Of a stretch of 64,000 nt of DNA, positions 26,054 through 35,263 are shown piece after piece. Both the position numbers and the translations under genes were made by a program. The notes below the pieces were generated by a model. The model was not told where the DNA came from. It was given only the letters and a program-made list of their open reading frames with translations, and did not search any database. This stretch comes from Pseudomonas alloputida. Its GTDB lineage: Bacteria > Pseudomonadota > Gammaproteobacteria > Pseudomonadales > Pseudomonadaceae. The DNA lies in NCBI RefSeq assembly GCF_021283545.2, contig NZ_CP128540.1, forward strand, positions 313,501 through 377,500. Direction: 5' to 3'. Every line of letters begins with the position of its first letter. Positions within the stretch are counted from its first letter, which is position 1.

Positions 26054-26785
26054 ATGACGACATGCCTGCTTGACATCGACCAGCAGCAATCGGTATTGGG
26101 TGCGGGATATCACGAGCCTCGCGCCTACTCGCCGTACGGTGGCATGCGTGTAGTCCCGGTATCAGCGCTGGCTTTCTGTGGCCAGCACCTGGATCCGTTG
26201 ACAGGTAGCTATCCATTGGGCAATGGCCATCGCTTCTACCGCCCGAGCCTCAGGCGCTTCATAAGCCCTGACGTGCTAAGCCCGTTCGGAAAGGGGGGGC
26301 TCAATGCTTACGCCTACTGCCAAGGTGACCCTGTCAACTTTGCTGACCCTAGTGGTCGTTTCCCCGCAATCATCGCGCCAGTCCGAAACCTTGTCACGGG
26401 AGTGATCAATCTAGGTATAAGTGCCGTGAAAATGTACCGGAACTACCGTACAGGGCGAGACTTCGCCCTCAATAGTGGTTACCCGGCGAGCCGCTCAGGG
26501 GTTTTCACATACGGCACGTCCGAGCATGCGGTCGCACGATGGTCTGTAGCGGATAAGGTGGTGTCGGCCGCTGGAGGCATCAGCGCTTCATTGAGTATTG
26601 GTACGGCTACCGCGCGGTTGATTACACCGGAATCCGAGGTGTTGGCCTGGGTTGATTTTGGGGTGGCCTCATTCGCCACAGTTTTGTCAGCTTATGAGCT
26701 TTACGGATTGGCAACGTCGTCTGCCGAGCGGCGCTATCCCATACAGCCGGTGGCTTATGAGATACGTACGGGAGTACAGCCTTGA
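26054..26785 (+). CDS. Stand-alone RHS-core protein with hydrophobic tail
   Basis: A 243-aa protein consisting of just the RHS repeat-associated core (AYSPYGG, LDPLTGSYPLGNGHRFYRP, RRFISPDVLSPFGKGGLNAY, DPVNFADPSG, residues about 15-105) followed by a variable tail with three hydrophobic segments (IIAPVRNLVTGVINLGISAV, VVSAAGGISASLSIGTATA, WVDFGVASFATVLSAYEL). The RHS shell that normally encloses such tips is missing. I use ATG 26054, with a weak ribosome site that overlaps DnaA box 26043-26051. No immunity-like gene is adjacent: gbcA ends 64 bp downstream. The tail resembles a membrane-active effector or anchor, but the function is unknown. Confidence 0.78.
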   Translation: MTTCLLDIDQQQSVLGAGYHEPRAYSPYGGMRVVPVSALAFCGQHLDPLTGSYPLGNGHRFYRPSLRRFISPDVLSPFGKGGLNAYAYCQGDPVNFADPSGRFPAIIAPVRNLVTGVINLGISAVKMYRNYRTGRDFALNSGYPASRSGVFTYGTSEHAVARWSVADKVVSAAGGISASLSIGTATARLITPESEVLAWVDFGVASFATVLSAYELYGLATSSAERRYPIQPVAYEIRTGVQP

Positions 26786-26849
26786 GATGCAGTGGTGTGA
26801 AAGCGCCATGCTTCGGTCTGCTGCCGAAGCATGGCGGGTGCATCAGTTA

Positions 26850-28142
26850 CTACTGCGCCTGCACTTCTTTCAGGTATGGCGCCGGCTCTGCCCCCAGGTT
26901 GTTCAGCACGCGCCCGCTGTACCAGTCAATGAAGTTCACCACACCAAACTCGTAAGTCTTCGAATACGGGCCCGGCTGGTACGCCGTGGAGTTGATCCCA
27001 CGCTGGTTCTCTTCGGCCAGACGGCGGTCCTGGTCGTTGGTGGCGTCCCACACCTTGCGCATGTTCTCGGGGTTGTAGTCCACACCTTCCACGGCATCCT
27101 TGTGCACCAGCCACTTGGTGGTGACCATGGTTTCCTGGGCGCTGATCGGCCACACGGTGAACACGATCATGTGGTCGCCCATGCAGTGGTTCCACGAGTG
27201 CGGCAGGTGCAGGATGCGCATCGAGCCAAGGTCTGGGTTCTTGATGCGACCCATCAGCTTCTGGCAGGCCTGCTTGCCGTCCATGGTCATCGACACGGTG
27301 CCCTTGAGCAGCGGCATGCGCACGATGCGGTTACGCAGGCCGTGGCTCTTGTGCAGGTACGGGATCTTCTCGGCTTCCCAGGCAGCGGCGGAGGCGGCCA
27401 CATGGTCCTTGAATTCCTGGCTGGCGCGCGGGTCGTTGGTGTCGTCCCACTCCAGCAGGGTTTGCAGCAGTTCCGGGTGCGAACCGTTGCAGTGGTAGCA
27501 CTCGCGGTTGTTTTCCAGCACCAGTTTCCAGTTGGCCTTTTCCATCAAGGTAGTTTGCACCGCCACCTTGGTGTTCTCCATGTCGTACGGTTCCATGTAA
27601 TGGTCCAGGGTGGCCAGGAACTCGTCGATGGCAGGCGGGTTTTCCGCCAGGCTGATGAAGATGTAGCCGCCGGCCACCTTCACGTTCACGGGCTTGAGGC
27701 CGTACTGGTTCATATCGAAGTCAGCACCCATCTCGGTGCCGGCGAACAGCAGGCGGCCGTCCAGCTCGTAAGTCCACTGGTGATATGGGCACACCAGTTT
27801 GGCCACCTTGCCTTTCTCGCTGACGCACAGGCGCGAACCGCGGTGGCGGCAGACGTTGTGGAAGGCATGCACCTTGCCTTCGGCACCGCGCACCACAATG
27901 ATCGGATTCTTGCCGATCTGCAGGGTGATGTAGTTGCCCTTGGCCGGGATCTCGCAGGTCATGCCGGCGATCAACCATTCTTTATGGAAGATCTCCTGCA
28001 TGTCGATCTGGAACAGACGCTCGTCGGTGTAGAAAGGCTGGGGCAGCGAGTAGGTGCGCTCGCGGGTCTGCAACATCTCGGCGGTAGCCTTGCGTGCGGG
28101 TTCAAGTGGATCGCCCAGGCTCAGGGTTGCGGTGACGTCCAT
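26850..28142 (-). CDS. gbcA: Glycine betaine demethylase oxygenase subunit GbcA
   Basis: Rieske non-haem iron monooxygenase, 430 aa, removing one methyl from glycine betaine to give dimethylglycine plus formaldehyde. Start ATG 28142 has GAGGAA 7 nt upstream; the longer frame adds a non-homologous tail. The Rieske cluster ligands are in CRHRGSRLC and CPYHQWTY (C-x-H, 16 residues, C-x2-H). The mononuclear iron site is around NNRECYHCNGSHPELL. The gene is divergent from its reductase gbcB, sharing a 295-bp control region with candidate GbdR sites, and is convergent with the RHS-core gene. Confidence 0.95.
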   Translation of the reverse strand: MDVTATLSLGDPLEPARKATAEMLQTRERTYSLPQPFYTDERLFQIDMQEIFHKEWLIAGMTCEIPAKGNYITLQIGKNPIIVVRGAEGKVHAFHNVCRHRGSRLCVSEKGKVAKLVCPYHQWTYELDGRLLFAGTEMGADFDMNQYGLKPVNVKVAGGYIFISLAENPPAIDEFLATLDHYMEPYDMENTKVAVQTTLMEKANWKLVLENNRECYHCNGSHPELLQTLLEWDDTNDPRASQEFKDHVAASAAAWEAEKIPYLHKSHGLRNRIVRMPLLKGTVSMTMDGKQACQKLMGRIKNPDLGSMRILHLPHSWNHCMGDHMIVFTVWPISAQETMVTTKWLVHKDAVEGVDYNPENMRKVWDATNDQDRRLAEENQRGINSTAYQPGPYSKTYEFGVVNFIDWYSGRVLNNLGAEPAPYLKEVQAQ

Positions 28143-28437
28143 CGTGTATTCCTCGGGGCCGTATGCGGCCGGCAAAAGGTGGCTAATCGTTGTTGTGGTG
28201 CCGCAAGGCTGCTTCAGATAAAACAGCTAGTTCTTTTGCCGTGGAGTGTGCGTCCGAAGACGCCGCGAACCGTATCCATGGGCGACATGGCCGATTTGAA
28301 TAACGACGCGCCAGCCCTTGTGCCACGGGGCTGGTCGCGATAAGCACGTCGATGTCGCAGGCAGGAATGTGCGTCGTCTTCAGCTTGCGCATTATCGATG
28401 CCATGAAAAGGGCCATAGTCGGCCGCTGGAGATGAAC
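28143..28437. promoter_or_regulatory. Divergent gbcA / gbcB control region
   Basis: This 295-bp region holds CGTATCCATGGGCGACAT at 28271-28288, matching CGTATCCA-(gta)-TGGGCGA upstream of sdaA, and a second ATGTCGC box at 28352-28358. A 7-bp inverted repeat CCAGCCC / GGGCTGG lies near 28310-28334. These are candidate GbdR sites; no gene is supported. Confidence 0.5.
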
Positions 28438-29538
28438 ATGTCCGATACCTTCCTCAATCCGGTCACTACCCAGACCTGGGCCAATGGCCGCCACATTGTG
28501 CGCTGCGTCAAGGTCATCCAGGAGACCTGGGACGTGCGCACCTTCTGCTTCATGGCCGACCAGCCGATCATGTTCTTCTTCAAGCCAGGGCAGTTCGTTA
28601 CCCTGGAGCTGGAGATCGAAGGCAAGCCCGTGATGCGGTCCTACACCATCTCCAGTTCGCCGTCAGTGCCCTACAGCTTCTCGATCACCGTCAAGCGCGT
28701 GCCGGGTGGCCTGGTGTCGAACTTCCTGCATGACACCATGCACGAAGGCGCCGAGCTGCCGGTGCACGGCCCGGTGGGGCTGTTCAACGCCATCGACTTC
28801 CCTGCTGGCAAGGTGCTGTACCTGTCGGGCGGCGTCGGTATTACCCCAGTGATGTCGATGGCGCGCTGGTTCTACGACACCAATGCCAACGTCGACATGG
28901 TGTTCGTCCACAGCGCCCGTTCGCCGAAAGACATCATCTACCACCGCGAGCTGGAACAGATGGCGTCGCGCATCCCCAACTTCAGCCTGCACATCATTTG
29001 CGAGAAGCACGGGCTGGGTGAGCCGTGGGCGGGTTACCGCGGTTACCTGAACCAGCGGCTAATGGAGTTGATTGCGCCCGACTACATGGAGCGCGTTGTG
29101 TTCTGCTGCGGCCCGACGCCGTACATGACGGCGGTCAAGCGCATGCTTGAAGCGGTCGGCTTCGACATGAAGAATTATCACGAAGAGTCGTTCGGTGCCA
29201 CGCCGCCAGAAGCCAAGGCTGATGCGGTGGAGCACGCCGAGCAGGCAGCCGATGCGCCTGAGCTGGATGTTTCCGACCTCAACCTGGTGGAGTTCATCGG
29301 CAGCGAGAAGAGCATCCGCATCGCCCCGGGCGAGACCGTGCATGCGGCGGCAGCCAAGGTTGGCCTGATGATCCCGAAAGCCTGCGGCATGGGTATCTGC
29401 GGCACCTGCAAGGTGCTCAAACTGGGCGGCGAGGTGGAAATGGAGCACAACGGCGGGATTACCGAAGAGGACGAAGCCGAGGGCTACATCCTGTCGTGCT
29501 GCAGCGTGCCGAAAGGGGATGTGCGGATCGATTACTGA
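28438..29538 (+). CDS. gbcB: Glycine betaine demethylase reductase subunit GbcB
   Basis: A 366-aa ferredoxin-type reductase passing electrons from NAD(P)H to GbcA. Domains in order: FAD-binding beta-barrel (MRSYTISSSPS near residue 64), NAD-binding domain (LSGGVGITPVMSMARW), then a C-terminal plant-type 2Fe-2S domain with CGMGICGTCKV and a later Cys in LSCCSV. I chose the second ATG (28438), which has GGAG at a proper distance; ATG 28432 is too close to it. It is divergent from gbcA and followed by a REP pair and a chemoreceptor gene. Confidence 0.95.
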   Translation: MSDTFLNPVTTQTWANGRHIVRCVKVIQETWDVRTFCFMADQPIMFFFKPGQFVTLELEIEGKPVMRSYTISSSPSVPYSFSITVKRVPGGLVSNFLHDTMHEGAELPVHGPVGLFNAIDFPAGKVLYLSGGVGITPVMSMARWFYDTNANVDMVFVHSARSPKDIIYHRELEQMASRIPNFSLHIICEKHGLGEPWAGYRGYLNQRLMELIAPDYMERVVFCCGPTPYMTAVKRMLEAVGFDMKNYHEESFGATPPEAKADAVEHAEQAADAPELDVSDLNLVEFIGSEKSIRIAPGETVHAAAAKVGLMIPKACGMGICGTCKVLKLGGEVEMEHNGGITEEDEAEGYILSCCSVPKGDVRIDY

Positions 29539-29554
29539 TCCAGTGGCCAGTCTG

Positions 29555-29641
29555 GCTTCTTCGCGGGCACGCCCGCTCCCACAGGGTCATCGCTATCTTC
29601 AGGACTGCGGTGAACCTTGTGGGAGCGGGCGTGCCCGCGAC
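29555..29641. repeat. REP pair between gbcB and chemoreceptor gene
   Basis: Inverted REP units at about 29555-29585 and 29616-29641 between convergent genes, likely marking both transcript ends. Confidence 0.88.
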
Positions 29642-29646
29642 TGCTT

Positions 29647-31272
29647 CTAGGTGCGGAACCGGGCTACCAGGCCATTGAGGTCTACCGCCAGGCGCGACAG
29701 CTCGGCACTCGCCGCGCTGGTCTGATGCGCCCCGGTAGCACTCTGCACCGACAGGTCGTTGATGTTCACCAGGTTGCGGTCCACTTCCCGCGCTACCTGG
29801 GCCTGCTCTTCCGCCGCACTGGCAATCACCAGGTTGCGCTCGTTGATCTGCGCCACCGCGCCGGCGATGGTGTCCAGTGCCATGCCCGCGCCACGGGCGA
29901 TGTTCAGTGTCGACTCCGCACGCTCGGTGCTGGTGCGCATCGATTCTACCGCCTCTTCCGTACCGCCCTGGATGCTGCCGATCATGCGCTCGATTTCGCT
30001 GGTCGACTGTTGTGTACGATGGGCAAGTGCCCGCACTTCATCGGCGACCACGGCAAAACCACGGCCCGCTTCACCGGCCCGCGCGGCTTCGATGGCTGCG
30101 TTGAGCGCCAGCAGGTTGGTCTGGTCGGCCAGGCCACGGATCACGTCAAGCACCTTGCCAATGTCGCGCGACTGTTCTGCCAGGTGGGTAATCAGCTTGG
30201 CGGTGGCCTGCACATCACCACTCATGCGCTCGATCGCACCCACGGTTTCCATCACCAGGTCACGACCATCACCGGTGGAGCGGCTGGCTTCACTGGAGGC
30301 TTCTGAAGTGCTCACGGCATTGCGCGCCACTTCTTCCACCGCACTGGTCATTTCAGTGACTGCAGTGGCGGCCTGTTCAATCTCATTGTTCTGCTGCTGC
30401 AGGCCACGGGCACTTTCGTCGGTGACGGCATTCAACTCTTCTGCCGCCGAGGCCAGCTGGGTGGCGGAGCCGGCGATCTGCTGCAAGGTATCGCGCAGCT
30501 TGTCCTGCATGCGCGCCATGGCGCGCAACAGCCGGGCGGCTTCGTCGGTGCCCTCTGCGCGGATGACGTGGGTCAGGTCGCCGTCGGCGACTTGCTCGGC
30601 GCATTTGAGTGCTTCTTCGATCGGCTTGACGATACTGCGGGTCAGCAGGAAGGCACAGGCGAAGGTCAGTACGGTGGCGGCAACCAGCAGGCCGATCACC
30701 AGGGCGAAAGCGCCGGCATACTGGTTGGCGGCTTTTTCGTTGGTGGCGCGAGTCTGGTCAGTGTTGATGCGTACCAAGGTGTCCATGACCTTGTTGATCT
30801 GCTCGGAGTTGGCCAGCAGGTCGCGGTTGAGCAGGTCACGCAATTCATCCAGGCGATCGGCCTGGCTCAGTGTGCGCATGCGCGATTCCAGCTGGCGGTA
30901 CTGGTTGAGCAACTGACCGTACTGGTCGAATGCTGCCTGTTCGTCGGCGGCGACGATCATTGGCAGGTAGGCCTGGCGTGCACGGTCGATCTGGCTGTTG
31001 CGCTGGTCCAGCATATCGAGGGTATCGCGTTGGGTTGCCGGCTCGCGGTTGAGCAGCAGGCGGTAGGAAAGCGTGCGCATGCGTAGGTTCAGCGCGGTGA
31101 GTTCGTCGAGGATCTTGATGCTGGGCACGCTGACTTGCTCGATGGCAACGCCCGCCTGGCGGATGTTACCCATCTGCACCAGAGAGAAGATACCAAGGCC
31201 GAGCATCAGCAGGCCGATGAGCGCGAAGCCGAGAAGCGCGCGGGGGGCGATATTCATGTTGCGTAGGGACAT
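29647..31272 (-). CDS. Methyl-accepting chemotaxis protein with 4HB sensor
   Basis: A 541-aa transmembrane chemoreceptor. TM1 is at about residues 13-31 ([19 protein letters not shown]). A periplasmic four-helix-bundle sensor of the 4HB_MCP type follows (residues 35-190, rich in Arg/Gln helices such as [17 protein letters not shown]). TM2 ([19 protein letters not shown]) leads to HAMP and the cytosolic signalling tip [16 protein letters not shown] with flanking methylation helices. A FliA-type promoter lies about 60 bp upstream. It sits next to gbcB in a betaine locus, so a quaternary amine or related ligand is plausible but unproven. Confidence 0.92.
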   Translation of the reverse strand: MSLRNMNIAPRALLGFALIGLLMLGLGIFSLVQMGNIRQAGVAIEQVSVPSIKILDELTALNLRMRTLSYRLLLNREPATQRDTLDMLDQRNSQIDRARQAYLPMIVAADEQAAFDQYGQLLNQYRQLESRMRTLSQADRLDELRDLLNRDLLANSEQINKVMDTLVRINTDQTRATNEKAANQYAGAFALVIGLLVAATVLTFACAFLLTRSIVKPIEEALKCAEQVADGDLTHVIRAEGTDEAARLLRAMARMQDKLRDTLQQIAGSATQLASAAEELNAVTDESARGLQQQNNEIEQAATAVTEMTSAVEEVARNAVSTSEASSEASRSTGDGRDLVMETVGAIERMSGDVQATAKLITHLAEQSRDIGKVLDVIRGLADQTNLLALNAAIEAARAGEAGRGFAVVADEVRALAHRTQQSTSEIERMIGSIQGGTEEAVESMRTSTERAESTLNIARGAGMALDTIAGAVAQINERNLVIASAAEEQAQVAREVDRNLVNINDLSVQSATGAHQTSAASAELSRLAVDLNGLVARFRT

Positions 31273-31326
31273 GGAGAGGAGGATCCAGGCAAGTGGGAAA
31301 AGAGCGACAAAATATGACTTGCCGGG

Positions 31327-31353
31327 CTATCGGTCGTGACTGGCCAGTCTTGA
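31327..31353 (-). promoter_or_regulatory. FliA (sigma-28) promoter candidate for the 4HB chemoreceptor
   Basis: Read on the minus strand: TCAAG, 14 nt, ACCGATAG, matching the FliA pattern TAAAG-N14-GCCGATAA closely, with the -10 about 55 bp before the receptor start. It would tie the receptor to the flagellar regulon. Confidence 0.65.
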
Positions 31354-31538
31354 ATGCGTCCGGGGAAAATGGTGCGACCGCGAACCTTTTCCTGACCGGC
31401 GGTTGATCCAGGTCGGAACAAGGGGTCGATTACCCTGTCAATCTGCGGGTTCGACACCTTATGAATCCGATATTTAATGGCGATAGGGCGCACTTTTCTT
31501 TATCGTGTGTGCCCCTCGCAACAACCTGAGATAGACCC

Positions 31539-31769
31539 ATGCTGGAAGCTTCCCTGAATCAAATCGAGCAACTGGTCAGCGACCTGATGCAGAAAAACGC
31601 TCAACTCATCGAGCAGAACACCGCCCTTGGCCAGGAACTGGCCCAGGCCAAGGAAGAGAACGAAACCCTGCAGCTGTCGCTGATGGAGCAGGAAGAGAAG
31701 AACGGCGCTACCGCAGCACGCATCCAGGCCTTGGTCGAGCGCGCCAGCGCGGGCGTTGTTGGCGCATGA
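31539..31769 (+). CDS. Small coiled-coil protein (TIGR02449/ZapB-like)
   Basis: A 76-aa protein that is almost entirely a heptad-repeat coiled coil (LEASLNQIEQLVSDLMQK, then QNTALGQELAQAKEEN). It matches the small coiled-coil proteins found just before zapA in many gammaproteobacteria. ZapB-like proteins help stabilise the FtsZ ring. The gene overlaps the next ATG by 4 bp (ATGA), so the two are translationally coupled. In most gammaproteobacteria such a pair is followed by 6S RNA and a 5-formyl-THF cycloligase gene; neither is seen here. Confidence 0.8.
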   Translation: MLEASLNQIEQLVSDLMQKNAQLIEQNTALGQELAQAKEENETLQLSLMEQEEKNGATAARIQALVERASAGVVGA

Positions 31770-32068
31770 GACTGCAGGAGCAGCCGATCAATGTCGTGTC
31801 GATCCTCGGCATCGACTATTCGATCAAGGCGCCCGAAGGCCAGGAAGAAACCCTGGCCCAGGCGGTACGGATGCTCAACAAAGCCCTTAACGAGACCAAG
31901 CGTCAGTACCCGACCTTGATCGGTGACAAACTGCTGGTGCTGGCTGCCCTTAACCTGTGCTCCAAGCAGGTTGAGCTGCAGAAGGAGCATCAGCAGACCC
32001 TTGCGCGAACTCAAGCGCAGATCGACGCCACGGTGGATGCCATCGTGCGGACCATCGCTGAGCAATAA
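31766..32068 (+). CDS. zapA: Cell division protein ZapA-like
   Basis: A 100-aa ZapA-family protein that would bundle FtsZ filaments at midcell. The N-terminal beta-hairpin region (INVVSILGIDYSIKAPEGQEE) and the long C-terminal helix (ALNLCSKQVELQKEHQQT) are typical. It overlaps the coiled-coil gene by 4 bp. The pair sits between two chemoreceptor genes, which looks like a transplanted or second copy rather than the standard zapA locus; I cannot check for another copy in the genome. A REP pair follows. Confidence 0.85.
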   Translation: MRLQEQPINVVSILGIDYSIKAPEGQEETLAQAVRMLNKALNETKRQYPTLIGDKLLVLAALNLCSKQVELQKEHQQTLARTQAQIDATVDAIVRTIAEQ

Positions 32069-32083
32069 GCCCCGTACACCGTC

Positions 32084-32162
32084 CCCCCGTAGGAGCGGGT
32101 TCACCCGCGAATGCGTCAGTGGCTTCAACACCGCATTCGCGGGTAAACCCGCTCCTACAGGG
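32084..32162. repeat. REP pair downstream of zapA
   Basis: Inverted REP units at about 32084-32115 and 32132-32162, with arms running into a shared gaatgcg flank that extends the hairpin. Confidence 0.88.
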
Positions 32163-32203
32163 TGCATCTGATTGCTTCAGATCACTGGATTAACTGGATA
32201 CGC

Positions 32204-32217
32204 AAGTGTATACACTT
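32204..32217. promoter_or_regulatory. Perfect palindrome upstream of mcpH
   Basis: AAGTGTATACACTT is a perfect 14-bp palindrome 34 bp before the mcpH start, with the TGTATACA core common in GntR-family operators. The identity of the regulator is unknown. Confidence 0.55.
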
Positions 32218-32250
32218 TCCGCAAAACAATAATGTGCGGGGAGTAGGGGC

Positions 32251-34188
32251 ATGCGTATCTGGCGTAAGAGCATCCAGTTGCAATTGATCACCAGCATGGG
32301 CGCTGCCCTGCTGGCGAGCATCCTGGTGGTGGTCATTATCTTCACTGTGGCGCTGAACCGCCTCACCGACCGCTACCTGGTCGACACTGCCCTGCCAGCC
32401 AGCATCGAGGCTATCCGCAATGACATCGAGCGCATGCTGGGCCAACCGTTGGTTGCTGCCGCGGACATTGCCGGTAACACCCTGCTGCGCGACTGGCTTG
32501 CTGCCGGTGAAGATCCCGCGCAGGCACCCCAATTCATCGAATACCTGACCGCCGCCAAACAGCGCAACCACGCCTTTACTACGCTGTTCGCCTCGACCGA
32601 AACCGGCCATTACTACAACGAGAACGGCCTGGACCGCACCCTCAGCCGCAGCAACCCCAAGGACAAGTGGTTTTACGGTTACATCGACAGCGGCGCCGAA
32701 CGGTTCATCAACATCGACATCGATGGTGCCACCGGCGAACTGGCTCTGTTCATCGACTATCGCGTGGAAAAGGAAGGCAAGCTGGTGGGTGTGGCCGGCA
32801 TGGGCCTGCGCATGACCGAGTTATCGAAGCTGATCCACGACTTCAGCTTTGGCGAGCACGGCAAGGTGTTCCTGGTGCGCAACGATGGCCTGATCCAGGT
32901 GCATCCCGATGCTGCCTTCAGTGGCAAGCGCCAGCTTGCCGAGCAGCTTGGCGCGGACGCGGCCAAAGGCGTCATGACCGGAGGCGAGAGCCTGCGTAGC
33001 AGCCGCTTCAGCCGTGACGGTGAGCGCTACCTGGCGCTGGGCCTGCCGCTGCGCGACCTCAACTGGACCCTTGTGGCCGAAGTGCCAGAGTCGGAAATTT
33101 ACGCGCAAATGCATCAGGCCGTCTGGCTGACCAGCCTGATCGGTGGCGCCGTCGCGTTGGTGTCGCTGCTGTTGGTGGTACTGCTGGCGCGTGGCCTGGT
33201 GCGGCCGATCCGCCGCGTTACCGCCGCATTGGTTCAGATTGGCAGTGGAGCGGGTGATCTCAGCCACCGCCTGGACGATTCGCGTCAGGATGAGCTGGGT
33301 GACCTGGCCCGTGGTTTCAACCGCTTCCTGGACAGCCAACGCAGCCTGATCGGCGAGGTGTTGAGTACCTCCGAGCGGCTGCGACGGGCCGTGGAGCAGG
33401 TAACCCAGGTGGTGGACAACACCGCCGAGCGCTCCGGGCGCCAGCAGGAGATGACCGAAATGGTCGCCACTGCTGTACACGAGATGGGCCTGACCGTGCA
33501 GGACATCGCCCGCAATGCCGGCGATGCGGCCCAGGCGTCGCAGTCGGCACGAGACGAGGCGTTGCAGGCCCGCGAGGTGGTGCAACGATCCATTCGTGGC
33601 ATCGAGGGCATGTCGGGCGACATCGGCAAGGCGGCCGATGCGGTCAGCCAGCTGGCCGACGAAGTCGCCTCGGTCGATGAAGTGCTCGCGGTAATCCGCA
33701 GCATTTCCGAGCAGACCAACCTGCTCGCGTTGAACGCTGCCATCGAGGCCGCGCGGGCAGGGGAGATGGGGCGCGGGTTCGCTGTGGTGGCCGATGAAGT
33801 ACGTACGTTGGCCCGGCGCACACAGCTGTCCACCGATGAAGTGCAGCAGATGATCCAGCGCCTGAAGCTAGGTGCAGGTTCGGCGGTGAGTTCAATGCAG
33901 GCAGGGCAGCAGGCGACCGGCAGTGGCGTGGAATCGAGCCAGCGCACCGGGGCATCGCTAAGCGCGATTACCGACCAGGTAGAGCACATCAGCGACATGA
34001 ACCATCAGGTGGCCACGGCTACCGAGGAGCAGTCGGCGGTGACCGAGGAAATCAACCGGACGGTGCAGGGGATTTCCGATTTGGCGCGTGAGACGGCGGC
34101 GGAGGTGCAAGGGTGCCGCGAGGAGTGCCAGGCGTTGCGTGGGTTGGCTGATGACCTGGCGCGGCAGATGGGTGGGTTCAGGCTCTAG
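32251..34188 (+). CDS. mcpH: Methyl-accepting chemotaxis protein with dCache sensor (McpH-like)
   Basis: A 645-aa chemoreceptor. TM1 lies at about residues 10-30 ([20 protein letters not shown]). A large periplasmic double-Cache domain (about 31-285, including [29 protein letters not shown] and [13 protein letters not shown]) is followed by TM2 ([18 protein letters not shown]), HAMP and the signalling domain with [16 protein letters not shown]. By position next to zapA and ltaE-glyA it corresponds to the P. putida receptor McpH, reported to sense metabolisable purines. That ligand is transferred by synteny, not read from residues. A palindromic operator lies just upstream. Confidence 0.88.
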   Translation: MRIWRKSIQLQLITSMGAALLASILVVVIIFTVALNRLTDRYLVDTALPASIEAIRNDIERMLGQPLVAAADIAGNTLLRDWLAAGEDPAQAPQFIEYLTAAKQRNHAFTTLFASTETGHYYNENGLDRTLSRSNPKDKWFYGYIDSGAERFINIDIDGATGELALFIDYRVEKEGKLVGVAGMGLRMTELSKLIHDFSFGEHGKVFLVRNDGLIQVHPDAAFSGKRQLAEQLGADAAKGVMTGGESLRSSRFSRDGERYLALGLPLRDLNWTLVAEVPESEIYAQMHQAVWLTSLIGGAVALVSLLLVVLLARGLVRPIRRVTAALVQIGSGAGDLSHRLDDSRQDELGDLARGFNRFLDSQRSLIGEVLSTSERLRRAVEQVTQVVDNTAERSGRQQEMTEMVATAVHEMGLTVQDIARNAGDAAQASQSARDEALQAREVVQRSIRGIEGMSGDIGKAADAVSQLADEVASVDEVLAVIRSISEQTNLLALNAAIEAARAGEMGRGFAVVADEVRTLARRTQLSTDEVQQMIQRLKLGAGSAVSSMQAGQQATGSGVESSQRTGASLSAITDQVEHISDMNHQVATATEEQSAVTEEINRTVQGISDLARETAAEVQGCREECQALRGLADDLARQMGGFRL

Positions 34189-34222
34189 ATCGCAGGGGCC
34201 GCACGGCGGCCCCGGATCTCGC

Positions 34223-35263
34223 TCAGCCACCAATGATCGTGCGGATATCCGCCGCCAGCTCACGCACCCGCGCTTCTTCGGTATCCCACGAGCACATGAA
34301 GCGCGCGCCACCGCTGCCGATAAAGGTATAGAAGCGCCAGCCCTTGCCCCGCAGCGCCTCGATGGCGTGCTCTGGCATCTGCAGGAACACCCCGTTGGCC
34401 TCCACCGGGAACATCAGCTCTACCCCCGGCAGGTCACTGACCAGCGATGCCAGCAGTTGCGCGCAATGATTGGCGTGGTTGCCATGGCGTAACCATGCGC
34501 CATCTTCCAGCAGCCCGACCCAGGGCGCCGACAAGAAGCGCATCTTCGACGCCAGTTGCCCGGCCTGCTTGCAGCGATAATCGAAGTCTTCGGCAAGCTG
34601 GCGGTTGAAGAACAGAATCGCTTCGCCCACCGCCATGCCGTTCTTGGTGCCGCCAAAGCACAGCACATCCACACCGGCCTTCCAGGTCAGTTCGGCCGGG
34701 CTGCAGCCCAGGAACGCACAGGCATTGGTAAAGCGTGCGCCGTCCATGTGCAGGTTCAGGCCCAGCTCCTTGCAGGTGGCGCTGATCGCCTTCAGCTCGT
34801 CGGGGCGGTACACCGTGCCCACTTCGGTGGCCTGGGTAATGGTCACCACGCGCGGCTTGGGGTAGTGGATATCCTGGCGTTTGAGCGCCACTTCGCGGAT
34901 CGACTGTGGCGTCAGCTTGCCGTTGACGCTGGCCGCCGTCAGCAGCTTGGAGCCGTTGGAGAAAAACTCCGGTGCACCGCATTCGTCGGTTTCGACGTGG
35001 GCGGTCTCGGAGCAGATCACGCTGTGATAGCTCTGGCACAGGGATGCCAGGGCCAGGGAGTTGGCCGCGGTGCCGTTGAAGGCAAAGAACACCTCGCAGT
35101 CGGTTTCGAACAGATTGCGGAAGTACTCCGATGCACGCTCGGTCCACTGGTCGTCGCCGTAGGCGCGGTCGTGGCCGCGGTTGGCTTTCTCCATCGCCAC
35201 CCAGGCTTCGGGGCAGATACCGGAATAGTTGTCGCTGGCGAATTGTTGGCTCTTGTCTGTCAT
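34223..35263 (-). CDS. ltaE: Low-specificity L-threonine aldolase
   Basis: PLP-dependent aldolase, 346 aa, cleaving L-threonine or L-allo-threonine (and other beta-hydroxy amino acids) to glycine and an aldehyde. The PLP lysine is in CFGGTKNGM, and the Asp-Gly-Ala-Arg motif MDGARFTNA binds the cofactor. Length and order of motifs are normal. It is divergent from glyA across a 325-bp region; both enzymes handle glycine, so the pair may balance glycine and C1 flow. It could also act on serine-type substrates in vivo. Confidence 0.93.
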   Translation of the reverse strand: MTDKSQQFASDNYSGICPEAWVAMEKANRGHDRAYGDDQWTERASEYFRNLFETDCEVFFAFNGTAANSLALASLCQSYHSVICSETAHVETDECGAPEFFSNGSKLLTAASVNGKLTPQSIREVALKRQDIHYPKPRVVTITQATEVGTVYRPDELKAISATCKELGLNLHMDGARFTNACAFLGCSPAELTWKAGVDVLCFGGTKNGMAVGEAILFFNRQLAEDFDYRCKQAGQLASKMRFLSAPWVGLLEDGAWLRHGNHANHCAQLLASLVSDLPGVELMFPVEANGVFLQMPEHAIEALRGKGWRFYTFIGSGGARFMCSWDTEEARVRELAADIRTIIGG

